A stretch of DNA of 64,000 nt, taken from NCBI RefSeq assembly GCF_013760845.1, contig NZ_JACDUU010000008.1:30721-94720 (forward strand), written 5' to 3'. The notes beneath the pieces were generated by a model. That model saw only the letters and a list, made by a program, of their open reading frames with translations, made no database searches and had not been told where the DNA came from. Both the position numbers and the translations under genes were made by a program. The DNA comes from [Anoxybacillus] calidus. GTDB lineage: Bacteria > Bacillota > Bacilli > Bacillales > Anoxybacillaceae. Below, piece by piece: positions 43,676 to 53,500 of the stretch (positions are counted from its first letter, which is position 1; every line of letters begins with the position of its first letter).

Positions 43676-45184
43676 TTATTCTTTATTAATAGGCAAGAAA
43701 ATCGTTACAACGGTTCCTTCATTAATTTTGCTTTTTACCTCAATCTTCCCTTTATGCATATGAATAATCCGTTGACATACGACAAGGCCTAACCCCGTTC
43801 CTGTATTTTTCATCGTAAAAAATGGTGTAAAAATTTTGGATAGAGCTTCTTCTGGAATTCCTTGACCCGTATCAGAAATCTCTAGCTTACATACATCATT
43901 TTCTTTACTTAAAGAAACGGTTAAGACTCCGCCTAAAGGCATCGCTTCAAGCGCATTTTTTGTTAAATTTAAAATCACTTGCTTAATATGGTCTTTCGAG
44001 CAAAGAACGGTTAACGGAGCTGGTTCAATGAACGTTTGATAAACGACGTTATGCAAATGAGCCTGAGAATCGATAATCGGTGATAGCTCTTCAATAATTT
44101 CCTGCAAATCGTGAAGCTCAAATTTTTGTACGGTCGGCTTTCCCAACATTAAAAACTCGCTGACAATTTGATTGATTCGATTAATTTCTTTCTTAATCAC
44201 TGAAAAGTAAAGTTGGGATTCTTCATCTTTGTATTTTTCACTTAGCAATTGAATAAACCCTTTAATTCCTGTAAGCGGATTACGAATTTCGTGAGCTGTG
44301 CTCGCTGCTAATGTGCCGACTAACTCTAATTTTTGTGCTTCGTTTTGCATGCGTTCATACATTGCTTTTCGTTTTAGCAATATATACTTAATTAATAAAA
44401 ATATAATATGAGTAATTACTAGAATAAGCAAAATATATACAACCGATAATGACAGCAGTTTTTGATAGTCGAACGGCAACGGTTTTGCGGCAATCATCCA
44501 AGGTACATTGTTTAGATAACTCGTAACTGAAAATTCTTTGTCATCATCATTTTCTTGCTGTTTCGTTTCAGCAATCACAACGTGATTCATATCATAAATT
44601 TTTAAAGATAAATCCGGATTAACAAGTTTAATAATATTTTCAATATAATCAAGACGTAAATCAGCGACTAAAAATGCTTGAATTTTGTTAGCTTGATTAA
44701 AAACAGGGCTAGCAATTGTCACGATAAATTGGTCGCTTTTCTCATTATAATATGCTTCAGAGATGGAAGTTTTCCGTGTTTGCAGCGCTGTTTGAAAATA
44801 ATCGCGGTAAAAAATCGTCTTTCTTTCTTGAGCAGTCCTCGTTCCTGTTATCATTTCACCATTAGGGTTTGTTAAATAAATACCAAAAAAACGAGGATCT
44901 TTATAATATGTTTTCATTAATATATCTTTTATATATTGATTATTTGAAAGTAACTGATTTTCGCTGCTTAGTACAAGAGACAGCATTTCTAAACTTGTAA
45001 CGGTTTCTCCGATAAACTGTTCAATATGATTTTTATGAAGGTCAACCATTTTTTTTGTTTCAGTTATATTCTCACGAACTAAGTCATTATATTTTGCATG
45101 TGTAAAATAAAAAATTCCTATAATGGAAGGAATGATAACAATTACGATATATAATGCTAGATTTCTGAACCTATTTTGTTTCAT
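43676..45184 (-). CDS. kinD: Membrane sensor histidine kinase (KinD-like)
   Basis: This is a 502-residue kinase: transmembrane helix ~9-28, extracellular double-Cache sensor domain ~30-245, second helix ~247-270, HisKA with His298 (STAHEIRNPLTG), and HATPase (NLTKNALEAM, DTGQGIPEEA, GTGLGLVVCQRI). Length, dCache sensor and position next to mhqR agree with B. subtilis KinD, a sporulation/biofilm phosphorelay kinase. It is divergent from mhqR. There is no response regulator nearby, as expected for phosphorelay kinases. Confidence 0.88.
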   Translation of the reverse strand: MKQNRFRNLALYIVIVIIPSIIGIFYFTHAKYNDLVRENITETKKMVDLHKNHIEQFIGETVTSLEMLSLVLSSENQLLSNNQYIKDILMKTYYKDPRFFGIYLTNPNGEMITGTRTAQERKTIFYRDYFQTALQTRKTSISEAYYNEKSDQFIVTIASPVFNQANKIQAFLVADLRLDYIENIIKLVNPDLSLKIYDMNHVVIAETKQQENDDDKEFSVTSYLNNVPWMIAAKPLPFDYQKLLSLSVVYILLILVITHIIFLLIKYILLKRKAMYERMQNEAQKLELVGTLAASTAHEIRNPLTGIKGFIQLLSEKYKDEESQLYFSVIKKEINRINQIVSEFLMLGKPTVQKFELHDLQEIIEELSPIIDSQAHLHNVVYQTFIEPAPLTVLCSKDHIKQVILNLTKNALEAMPLGGVLTVSLSKENDVCKLEISDTGQGIPEEALSKIFTPFFTMKNTGTGLGLVVCQRIIHMHKGKIEVKSKINEGTVVTIFLPINKE

Positions 45185-45328
45185 TAGCTATTTCTCCTTA
45201 GAACAATCATTGCTCATACTATACATTATAATATAATAAAAATGAATCAGTCATTAATAGATATGGATTTATTAGAAAATCTCTCGCTCATAACGAGCTT
45301 GATTGACAAAATATTATATTTTCAGTAA

Positions 45329-45350
45329 AATTATTTTGAATTCGAGATTA
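45329..45350. promoter_or_regulatory. Possible MhqR-type operator before mhqR
   Basis: TTTTGAATTCGAGAT is a GAATTC-centred imperfect palindrome whose right half matches the MhqR box described in B. subtilis (ATCTCGAATTCGAGAT as I recall it). It lies just before the ribosome site of the MarR gene. Confidence 0.35.
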
Positions 45351-45365
45351 AAGGGTTTGATACAA

Positions 45366-45806
45366 ATGACAAGAAGAGAAGAGTTAGATCAATCGCTAAA
45401 ATTGTTTATTGTTTTATCACGGGCATATCGGGCGGTCAACGATCAAGTAAATAAATCGATTCATAGTTTCGGTGTCAATCCGACAGAATTTGCCGTTTTA
45501 GAGTTGCTTTATCATAAAGGCGATCAGCCGTTGCAGCAAATCGGTGAAAAAATTTTGCTTGCTAGTGGAAGTATTACCTATGTAGTCGATAAGCTGGAAC
45601 AAAAAGGGCTGATTGTCCGAAAAGCTTGCGAAAAAGATAGACGTGTTACTTATGCTTCGATTACGGAAAAAGGGAAGCAATTTATTGAAAATGTATTTCC
45701 TGAGCATGAACAAACGATTCATGAAATTGTCTCAGGACTTACGGTTCAGGAGAAAGAACAGTTGATCGAATTGCTCAAAAAATTAGGATATAGTGCAAAA
45801 AAATAA
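45366..45806 (+). CDS. mhqR: MarR-family regulator (MhqR-like)
   Basis: This 146-residue winged-helix protein has the MarR recognition region LLASGSITYVVDKLEQKGLI and wing DRRVTYASITEKG. B. subtilis MhqR (145 residues, next to kinD) represses quinone and azo-compound detoxification genes. None of those targets are in this window. The ATG at 45366 gives the family length; the 21-codon longer frame is not family-like. A terminator follows. Confidence 0.83.
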   Translation: MTRREELDQSLKLFIVLSRAYRAVNDQVNKSIHSFGVNPTEFAVLELLYHKGDQPLQQIGEKILLASGSITYVVDKLEQKGLIVRKACEKDRRVTYASITEKGKQFIENVFPEHEQTIHEIVSGLTVQEKEQLIELLKKLGYSAKK

Positions 45807-45840
45807 AGCGGCTGCTTAAAGCGGCCGCTTTATTTTTTTG
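45805..45840 (+). terminator. Terminator of mhqR
   Basis: AAAGCGGC (45805-45812) pairs with GCCGCTTT (45824-45831), followed by ATTTTTTT. Confidence 0.88.
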
Positions 45841-45893
45841 CAAATAAGGGAAAGATAATAAAAAGAAATGACGTAGGAGGTTATTCATTTAAA

Positions 45894-46457
45894 ATGATTC
45901 CAGTAGGAGTTTCTAATCGGCATATCCATTTGTCACAGGAACACTTGGCTCAATTATTTGGCCCACAATTTGAGCTTACAGTATTAAAAGGATTGTCTCA
46001 GCCGGGGCAATTTGCCGCCAATGAAACGGTTACAGTTGAGGGGCCAAAAGGTACAATCGAAAATGTCCGTATTCTAGGACCTGCACGGCCGATGACGCAA
46101 CTGGAAATTTCGAAAACGGATAGCTTTAAGCTTGGAATAAATGCTCCTGTTCGCTTATCGGGAGATATTGAAGGTACACCAGGAATCATCATTCATGGAC
46201 CTAAAGGTACTATCACCGTCGACAAGGGAGTGATTATTGCTAAGCGTCACATTCATATGGCGCCTAGCGATGCCGAGAAATTTGGTGTAAAAGATAATCA
46301 AGTTGTTAAAGTAAAAACATTTGGAGAGCGCGCCTTAATTTTTGATGAAGTGGTTGTTCGCGTGAATGAAAAGTTTGCTTTAGATATGCATATTGATACA
46401 GACGAAGCCAACGCCGCTGGATTGAAAACGGGGGATCACGTAGAGCTGTTATTATAA
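45894..46457 (+). CDS. pduL: Phosphate acyltransferase of the PduL type
   Basis: This 187-residue zinc enzyme interconverts acyl-CoA and acyl-phosphate (propanoyl or acetyl). It has the two beta-barrel PduL domains with conserved His clusters SNRHIHLS (residues 7-14), KRHIHMAPSD and DMHIDTDEANAAG. The N-terminal encapsulation peptide of microcompartment PduLs is absent and no shell genes are nearby, so it is likely a free cytosolic phosphotransacylase. The ribosome site TAGGAGG is 13 nt from the ATG, unusually far, but an in-frame stop excludes an earlier start. Confidence 0.9.
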   Translation: MIPVGVSNRHIHLSQEHLAQLFGPQFELTVLKGLSQPGQFAANETVTVEGPKGTIENVRILGPARPMTQLEISKTDSFKLGINAPVRLSGDIEGTPGIIIHGPKGTITVDKGVIIAKRHIHMAPSDAEKFGVKDNQVVKVKTFGERALIFDEVVVRVNEKFALDMHIDTDEANAAGLKTGDHVELLL

Positions 46458-46465
46458 AAACAAAG

Positions 46466-46503
46466 AGGCTGATCCTAAAGTAAACTTTTTTGGATCAGCC
46501 TGC
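46466..46503. terminator. Hairpin element copy G, terminator of pduL
   Basis: AGGCTGATCC (46466-46475) pairs with GGATCAGCCT (46492-46501). The arms share the AGGCTGA start with elements B, F and H, so it may be a minimal member of the family. Confidence 0.85.
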
Positions 46504-46533
46504 GTTTCCGTTATGTTAGAAAATGTTGATTCA

Positions 46534-47958
46534 TTATGCAGAAATTTTTTCTGATTGAACGGTTTTTTGCTCACTTTTTTTCAATTGTGGATAGAAGAAA
46601 ATTCCGCTCGCAAGCAAGGCAACTCCAAGCATAAATGTTTTTAAATCCGCCGTTCCGGCAATGATGACCCAAATTGAATAAATGGTTGCCAAGGCAGCAA
46701 TGATACCGTCAGCAACTCGCCCTTTATTGGAAAGTTCATATGTTTCCCCAGTGATCGTAAGCTTTAACTGGAACAAAGAGGCGATTAAATAAGGAACGAG
46801 ATATGCCAATGTCGCGATATAAATAACAAAGTCAAATGCTGCTGACATGGAATTAGAGATCGTTGAAAAAATAAAGATTTGTGCCAGTCCGTTGGAAATA
46901 ATCAATGAAAACTTTGGCATTCCTTTTTTGTTTTCTTTTAAAAACGCAGGAATAAATAATCCTTGCTTTGCCGCTTGGTAAGGAACTTCAGCACTTAATA
47001 ATACCCAGCCTAATGTAGAACCTAATAAGCTGATTAAACCAAGACCAGCAAGAATGTAAGCGCCGTTTGAGCCTAAAATGGTTTCAATCGCATCAACAAG
47101 CGGTTTTTCTGATTGAATAAGCTCTTCTTGCGGCAGCAAGCCCATAACAAGTACGCTGATACTAATATAAATGGCAAGGGCAATTAAAAGTCCAAGAATG
47201 GTTGCCCGTTTTACATCTGATTGTTTTCGAGCGCGTGAAGCAAATACGATTGCCGATTCAATGCCAATAAAGGCCCACAATGTCGTAACAGCTGCGTTGT
47301 TTACTTGGCTTAAAAGTCCGATTGTTTGTCCTGCTTCGTCATAACGCGGCGCAGCGAACGGACCAATATTACTTTTTTCAAAAGCGAACAGACTAATGAC
47401 AATAAATAAGAAAAATCCGAGTACTTTCGCGGCTGTAGCAATAAAGTTTAATTTTCCAGCGCCTTCAATGCCGCGTAAAATAATAAAATGCATTCCCCAC
47501 AGTAAAAGGGTACAGATAATAAATGTCAAGAAATTTCCAAGCTTCAAATCTAGAGAGCCAATCATAAACAATGATTGTTTGCTCGTTAAAATCGGAAAGA
47601 ATGTGGACAAATAGCTCGTAAATGTCGTGATGATTGCTACGTTTCCGGCAAAATTTCCGATCCAATATCCCCATGAAGACATAAAGCCAGACAATATTGA
47701 GGCATTAGACCCTTTTGGGAACAGCTCTTTCGCATAAATTTGCGGTCCGCCATTTAACTCCGGCTTGCGAATCGCTAAACTTCCAAACACGAGAGCTGTC
47801 ATAAGCACCCCTGCTCCTGTTAGTAGCCATGCTAGAATTACACCGGCAGGACTTGCTGCTTCTGCTAGAGTACGAGGAAGCATAAATATACCTGACCCTA
47901 CCATGTTTCCGACAACTAATGCCGTTAGAAGCCAAATTCCTAGTTTATTTTGCTGCAA
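46534..47958 (-). CDS. yvsH: Lysine-riboswitch-controlled APC permease (YvsH/ArcD-type basic amino-acid transporter)
   Basis: This 474-residue protein has about 12 helices and the basic amino-acid/ornithine antiporter-type helix 1 LVVGNMVGSGIFMLPRTLAE and ALVFGSLAIRKPELNGGPQIY. It matches the arginine:ornithine antiporter/lysine permease branch, which includes B. subtilis YvsH. The start is the TTG at 47958 behind AAAGGAGATATAAC; the upstream GTG frame lacks a ribosome site. The lysine riboswitch upstream argues that lysine is the transported substrate. Confidence 0.88.
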   Translation of the reverse strand: MQQNKLGIWLLTALVVGNMVGSGIFMLPRTLAEAASPAGVILAWLLTGAGVLMTALVFGSLAIRKPELNGGPQIYAKELFPKGSNASILSGFMSSWGYWIGNFAGNVAIITTFTSYLSTFFPILTSKQSLFMIGSLDLKLGNFLTFIICTLLLWGMHFIILRGIEGAGKLNFIATAAKVLGFFLFIVISLFAFEKSNIGPFAAPRYDEAGQTIGLLSQVNNAAVTTLWAFIGIESAIVFASRARKQSDVKRATILGLLIALAIYISISVLVMGLLPQEELIQSEKPLVDAIETILGSNGAYILAGLGLISLLGSTLGWVLLSAEVPYQAAKQGLFIPAFLKENKKGMPKFSLIISNGLAQIFIFSTISNSMSAAFDFVIYIATLAYLVPYLIASLFQLKLTITGETYELSNKGRVADGIIAALATIYSIWVIIAGTADLKTFMLGVALLASGIFFYPQLKKSEQKTVQSEKISA

Positions 47959-48000
47959 TGTTATATCTCCTTTCCATCGCTTATACACAAATTTTTACAC

Positions 48001-48057
48001 AAAAAAATACACCCTAAGTTTTCTACAGGCGTACTAAACAACCGCATCAAACTTAAG
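48001..48057 (-). terminator. Terminator of the lysine riboswitch
   Basis: On the minus strand TAAGTTT and AAACTTA arms close a stem-loop followed by GGGTGTATTTTTTTG. It is the presumed off-state hairpin formed when lysine is bound. Confidence 0.7.
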
Positions 48058-48060
48058 ACC

Positions 48061-48231
48061 GATAGCTCACCATCGTTTTATAAAAACGATGGCAGTTCTG
48101 CCCCTATTCGGAAACAGTCCCAGCTTGTAGCGCCAGAGTTCGCTACAAACTTCGGCAATGAATCCTTTCATTTGAAATCATCGATTTCTCTCCATCTCCT
48201 TCAAATACTCTTATTCATTGCAGCCTCTATC
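48061..48231 (-). promoter_or_regulatory. Lysine riboswitch (L-box)
   Basis: On the minus strand the aptamer runs from GATAGAGGCTGCAATGAATA to TGGTGAGCTATC. Conserved L-box elements are AAGAGTA, GGAGATGG, GAAAGGATTCATTGCCGAAG, CTACAAGCTGGGACTG, CAGAACTGCC and the closing GAGCTATC of P1. The 171-nt length is typical. Confidence 0.93.
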
Positions 48232-48411
48232 TCATTTAAGTTGACGAGAAAGAAAAACTATTCAATTGATGTCATAATCATACATGTTTATGAAAGTTTA
48301 GTCAACGGTATTTTTATACAATAATATTTTTGTTTTATAATGAAAAAGGAATATACCATTGTTTGTTGAATAAAATGTAAGGTTGAAAAATGTAAGAAAG
48401 GAGAAATTCGT

Positions 48412-50106
48412 TTGAAATTTACCGATTATCAATATAAGCGGCCAAATATGGATGAAGTAAAAACAAAGTTTCAAGCTGCATTGCAAAAATTTAAACGGGC
48501 AGAAAACGTTGAAATTCAAGATGAAGCGATGAAAGAGATGAATGCAATTCGCAACGATTTCAACACGATGACAAATATTTGTTATATTCGCCATACTGTT
48601 GATACAAATGATGAATTTTACAAGCAGGAGCAAGACTTTTTCGATGAAGTGGAGCCAGAGATGCAAGGTTTAGTGACGGAATATTATAAAGCGTTGGTAA
48701 ACTCTCGTTTTCGTTCTGAACTGGAGAAAAAATGGGGAAAACAACTCTTTGCTTTGGCAGAAACTCAATTAAAAACATTTTCTCCTGAAATTATAGAAGA
48801 TTTACAGTTAGAAAATAAGCTGACAAGTGAATATACGAAATTAGTAGCTTCAGCGAAAATTTTCTTTGAAGGCGAAGAAAGAACGCTTGCACAATTGCAG
48901 CCATTTGCAGAGTCTCCGGATCGTGAAATGCGCAAACGTGCGAGTGAGGCTAGAGTAAACTTTTTTAAAGAACATGAAGAAAAGTTCGATGATATTTATG
49001 ATCAACTTGTAAAAGTACGCACGAAAATCACTCAAAAGCTTGGATTTAAAAATTTTGTGGAGCTCGGTTATGCCCGCTTAGGTCGGACGGATTATAATTC
49101 AGAGATGGTTGCGAAATTCCGCGAGCAAGTAAAAGAATTTATCGTTCCTGTGGCGATAAAGCTTTATGAACGCCAACGCGAACGCATTGGAGTTGATAAG
49201 CTGAAATATTATGATGAAGCATTTTCATTTCAAACAGGAAACCCAACTCCAAAAGGAGACGCGGAGTGGATTATTGAAAATGGAAAAAAGATGTATAAGG
49301 AGCTATCGCCTGAAACAGATGAGTTTTTCCGCTTTATGACGGAAAACGAACTGATGGACCTTGTTGCGAAAAAAGGAAAAGCAAGCGGTGGATATTGTAC
49401 ATACATTGAAAATTACAAAGCACCGTTTATTTTCTCCAATTTTACGGGAACATCTGGCGATATTGATGTTTTAACACATGAAGCCGGTCACGCTTTCCAA
49501 GTGTATGAAAGCCGTCATTTTGAAATTCCGGAGTATAACTGGCCGACTTTAGAAGCGTGCGAAATTCATTCAATGAGCATGGAGTTCTTTACATGGCCGT
49601 GGATGGAACTGTTCTTTAAAGAAGATACAGAAAAGTACAAGTTTAATCATTTAAGTTCAGCATTATTATTTTTACCTTATGGAGTAGCTGTCGATGAGTT
49701 TCAGCATTTTGTTTATGAAAATCCAAATGTAACTCCGGCAGAACGCAAGCGAGTATGGCGTGAGATAGAGAAAAAATATATGCCGACAAGGGATTACGAT
49801 GGAAACGATTATTTAGAAAGAGGCGGTTTTTGGCAGCGCCAAAGTCATATTTATACAACAGCCTTTTACTATATTGATTATACGTTAGCACAAATTTGCG
49901 CTTTCCAATTTTGGAAACGTTCAAGAGAAAATCGTGAGCAAGCCTGGAATGATTATTTAACGCTTTGTCAGCAAGGCGGAAGCAAATCGTTCACAGAACT
50001 TGTCAAAACAGCTAACTTAATTTCACCATTTGAGGAAGGATGCGTTCAATCCGTGATTGGAGAAATCGAAAGCTGGCTGAATAGCATTGATGATAAACAA
50101 CTATAA
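48412..50106 (+). CDS. M3-family oligoendopeptidase (PepF-like)
   Basis: This 564-residue cytosolic zinc peptidase has the active-site HEAGH at residues 356-360 (LTHEAGHAFQVYES) and the third ligand region EACEIHSMSMEFFTWPWME. It belongs to the M3B oligoendopeptidase group and cleaves short peptides. TTG at 48412 follows GAAAGGAGAAATTCG. It is monocistronic and ends in a strong terminator. Confidence 0.92.
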   Translation: MKFTDYQYKRPNMDEVKTKFQAALQKFKRAENVEIQDEAMKEMNAIRNDFNTMTNICYIRHTVDTNDEFYKQEQDFFDEVEPEMQGLVTEYYKALVNSRFRSELEKKWGKQLFALAETQLKTFSPEIIEDLQLENKLTSEYTKLVASAKIFFEGEERTLAQLQPFAESPDREMRKRASEARVNFFKEHEEKFDDIYDQLVKVRTKITQKLGFKNFVELGYARLGRTDYNSEMVAKFREQVKEFIVPVAIKLYERQRERIGVDKLKYYDEAFSFQTGNPTPKGDAEWIIENGKKMYKELSPETDEFFRFMTENELMDLVAKKGKASGGYCTYIENYKAPFIFSNFTGTSGDIDVLTHEAGHAFQVYESRHFEIPEYNWPTLEACEIHSMSMEFFTWPWMELFFKEDTEKYKFNHLSSALLFLPYGVAVDEFQHFVYENPNVTPAERKRVWREIEKKYMPTRDYDGNDYLERGGFWQRQSHIYTTAFYYIDYTLAQICAFQFWKRSRENREQAWNDYLTLCQQGGSKSFTELVKTANLISPFEEGCVQSVIGEIESWLNSIDDKQL

Positions 50107-50147
50107 ACAAAAGCTTGACATCTTTGTTGATGTCAGGCTTTTGTTCG
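50107..50147 (+). terminator. Terminator of the oligoendopeptidase gene
   Basis: ACAAAAGCTTGACATC (50107-50122) pairs with GATGTCAGGCTTTTGT (50129-50144), with one mismatch. Confidence 0.9.
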
Positions 50148-50517
50148 TTTAGAGAGAGAAAAATATCTAATTTATAAACTTGAAAAGCTTGATTTATGAA
50201 TAACTGTTGTTCGAAGCATTACCATGAAAGGGATAAAGGATAATAACAATTGTGACAGTTGAACACGATGAATAAAAATGATGAAACTATTTGACGCGAT
50301 GACCGTATTTCAATATCGTTCAATGCTTAAGAATCCAATTTTCGATCGGTAATTGACTAGACAGAAAGTATCCGATTGAGGGGGATAGGGGGAAACTGCA
50401 AAAAAATGTAAATATGTTGTTGAATTTTTTATTTTTTGTTTTAAAGCGGGAAAAACGCAATAAATTGAAGAATGTGTAGAATGAATCAATAAAGTTGCCA
50501 TAACAGGAGGAGAGTTT
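50148..50517. other. Gene-free leader of the RND exporter
   Basis: 370 A/T-rich bases contain only very short open frames without ribosome sites (for example 50281-50352). No repeat or riboswitch is recognised; AGGAGGAGAGTTT at the end is the ribosome site. Confidence 0.4.
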
Positions 50518-53500
50518 ATGAGGTCGATTATCCGCTTTAGTATGAGAAATACGGTTGCTTTATGTCTAATAATTATCATGCTAATTGGCGGCGGGATTTA
50601 TTCGGTAATGAATATGAATATCGAAAAGTATCCGAACGTCGATATTCCATATTTGACCGTTTTTATCCCTTATCCCGGTGCATCGCCTGAGCAGGCAATG
50701 AAAGATATCGGGGAGCCTTTGGAAAAAGAAGTAATGAATATTGATGGTGTGGAAAATGTGTATACTGACGGAACGCCTTGGGGTGTTTCGCTTACTGCCG
50801 AATATAAGATGAGTGTTGATATGGATAAGGGAGAAGAGTTAATGCGTCAAGCAGTTGACAAAATAAAATTGCCGGAGGGAGCAGAGAAACCGGAGTTTTT
50901 CCGGCAAACTCCCGATAACCCAGTCATCTACTCAGCAGGTATCTATGGAACTGGCGAAGACCGAGAGCTACAGACGTTTGTGAAAAATGAAATCGTTCCG
51001 ACACTAGAAGGAATTGACGGAGTTGATAAAGTAGAAACATCGGGATTAGAAGATCAAAAAGTGTATGTTCGCCTGAAGCCGGAACAATTAAAAGAATATG
51101 GATTAACCGTTGACCATGTGAAACAGATGATTATGGCTAACAATCTGTCAATTCCGACTGGTGATTTGACGGTGAACGATGAAATTTTGCCAGTGCGTGT
51201 TAATAAAGAACTAACCTCGCTCGATAGCGTAAAAAATATCCGCATTTTACTGCCGAAACCGAAGATGCCAACAAAGCCTGGTGAAATGCCAGTAACATCG
51301 GTTCAATTAGGAGATATAGCAGAAGTCGCTTTTGATAGCGAAGAAAAGAGCTATACACGAATTAACGGTAAAGAAGCAGTAACATTCGGGTTAGTTCCGG
51401 AAAGTGGTGCCAATACGGTTGCGATTGTAAAAGAAGCAAAGGAAAAGCTTGAAGATTTAGAACTGCCAAAAGGATATAAGATTGAAACATTGTTGGATCA
51501 GTCCACTACCATTAAAGAGTCAGTCTACGCTATGCTGCGGGAAGCTATTTTGGGTGCGGTAATGGCAGTAGTCGTAACCCTATTATTTTTAAGAAATGTT
51601 CGTTCTACGATTATTGCGATTATCTCCATTCCACTTTCGATCTTTACATCGTTTTTAGTTCTTCATTTCTTCTTAGGTTATACGTTAAATATTATGACAC
51701 TTTCGGGAATTGCGGTCGCTGTCGGACGTGTTGTTGACGATTCTATTGTCGTTATCGAAAATATTTTCCGCCGCATCCGCGCAGCGAAAGAACGGAATGA
51801 CGAGCTAGTGGAGCAATCAACAAGAGAAGTTGCTTCAGCGATTACCTCTTCTACGATTACAACGGTTGCGGTATTTTTACCAATGGCATTTGTTCCAGGA
51901 ATTGTTGGTCGATTCTTTGCGCCGCTTGCATGGACAATTGTTATCTCATTATTGTTTTCACTATTAGTAGCCATTACCGTTGTTCCATTATTCGCAAGAA
52001 TTTTCTTATTAAAACTTGAACCAGAAGAACATCGTGAAAGCAGCTTGCAGCACTTGTATCGAAAATCGTTGAACTGGGCGCTTTCCCATCGCTGGTTGAC
52101 ACTTGCTATTGCCTTTGCTCTTTTAGTGAGCAGTGTTATATTGATTGCTCCAAAGCTTGGTACGACATTTTTACCTCAGGAAACGTCCCGTTCTTACCAT
52201 ATCCATGTAACAATGGAACAAGGAGCAAGTGCTGAACGCACAAATGAAATAGCAGCAAAAGTCGAAAGAATATTAATAGAGAAGGAAGATATTGAACAAA
52301 TTTCCACATCTGTTGGAGAGGGAAGTGCAAGAGTTTCTTTCATCATAAAAGAATCGATCGAGGATGTAGATTCTCTCATTAAGGAAATTCGCGAAGAGTT
52401 GACAGATGTGAAAGGGGCAAAAGAGATTACGATGAATGGGGTTGGAGATATGACGGGTGGTGCCTCGTCCCAGCTTCAATTTATCGTAAATGGACCGAAC
52501 ATGAAAAAAATTGAAGAAGCAAGCGAACAGATGGCTGATGCACTTAAGAACATTGACGGACTTGCTGACATAAAAACATCGCTTGAAGGGGAAAAACCGG
52601 AAATTAAAATTAATCTGGACGATGAAAAACTAGCAGAGCATCATCTTCTTCCAGCAACAGTGGCACAAAGTTTGCGCAGCTATATTGCCGGAGATGTTGT
52701 GACAAAAATGATGATTGATGATACAACGACAGAACTTCTTGTTAATGTAAAACTTGATGATGTTGATTCTCTTGAAGCGCTTGGTGAGCAAACAGTAACG
52801 AACATGCTTGGTCAACCAGTAGCTTTAAAAGAAGTAGGAACACTTGAACGAGTCAAAAACCGCGTGGCTATCAACCATTTGAACGGTAAAGAGTATGTAT
52901 TAGTACAAGCGACCATTACTGAATCAAATACAGGAGAAATCAGTAAAAAAGCAGATGAAGCATTGAACAAATTAGACCTTCCAAGCGGTGTTTCCTGGTA
53001 TAAAGAAGGGGCGTCAGCCGCGATGGAAGAAGGCTTCCGCAATATGTCGATTGCGATTGCTGTTAGTATTTTGCTCGTATATTTGGTGATGGTTATTGCT
53101 TTCGGCGAAGGAAGAGCTCCTTTCGTTATTTTATTTGCCATTCCGTTCTCTGTTATCGGAGCATTGGCAGGATTATGGACCGTTCGCGAACCAATCGGTA
53201 TGCCGGCGATGATTGGCTTGCTGATGCTTAACGGAATTGTTGTGACAAATGCGATTGTCTTAATTGACCGTGTAAAACAAAACGAAAAACGCGGTATGGA
53301 AAAACATCAAGCATTGCTGGAAGCAGGTGTTGTTCGTCTTCGTCCGATTTTAATGACAGCGATTGCGACAGTAGGAGCGTTAATTCCAATGGCATTTTCC
53401 AGCCATGCGGGATTAGTATCACAATCATTGGCAGTGGTCGTTATCGGCGGACTAACAACATCAACGTTTTTAACGTTAATTATCGTACCCGTACTTTACA

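Noticed and set aside
45894-46457. Part of a propanediol or ethanolamine microcompartment
   Set aside because: No shell protein, dehydratase or aldehyde dehydrogenase is nearby and the targeting peptide is missing.
47950-48324. 124-codon plus-strand frame across the permease leader
   Set aside because: The region is a lysine riboswitch and terminator on the opposite strand, and the frame has no ribosome site.
50281-50352. 23-codon open frame before the RND exporter
   Set aside because: There is no ribosome site and no recognisable sequence; likely chance.
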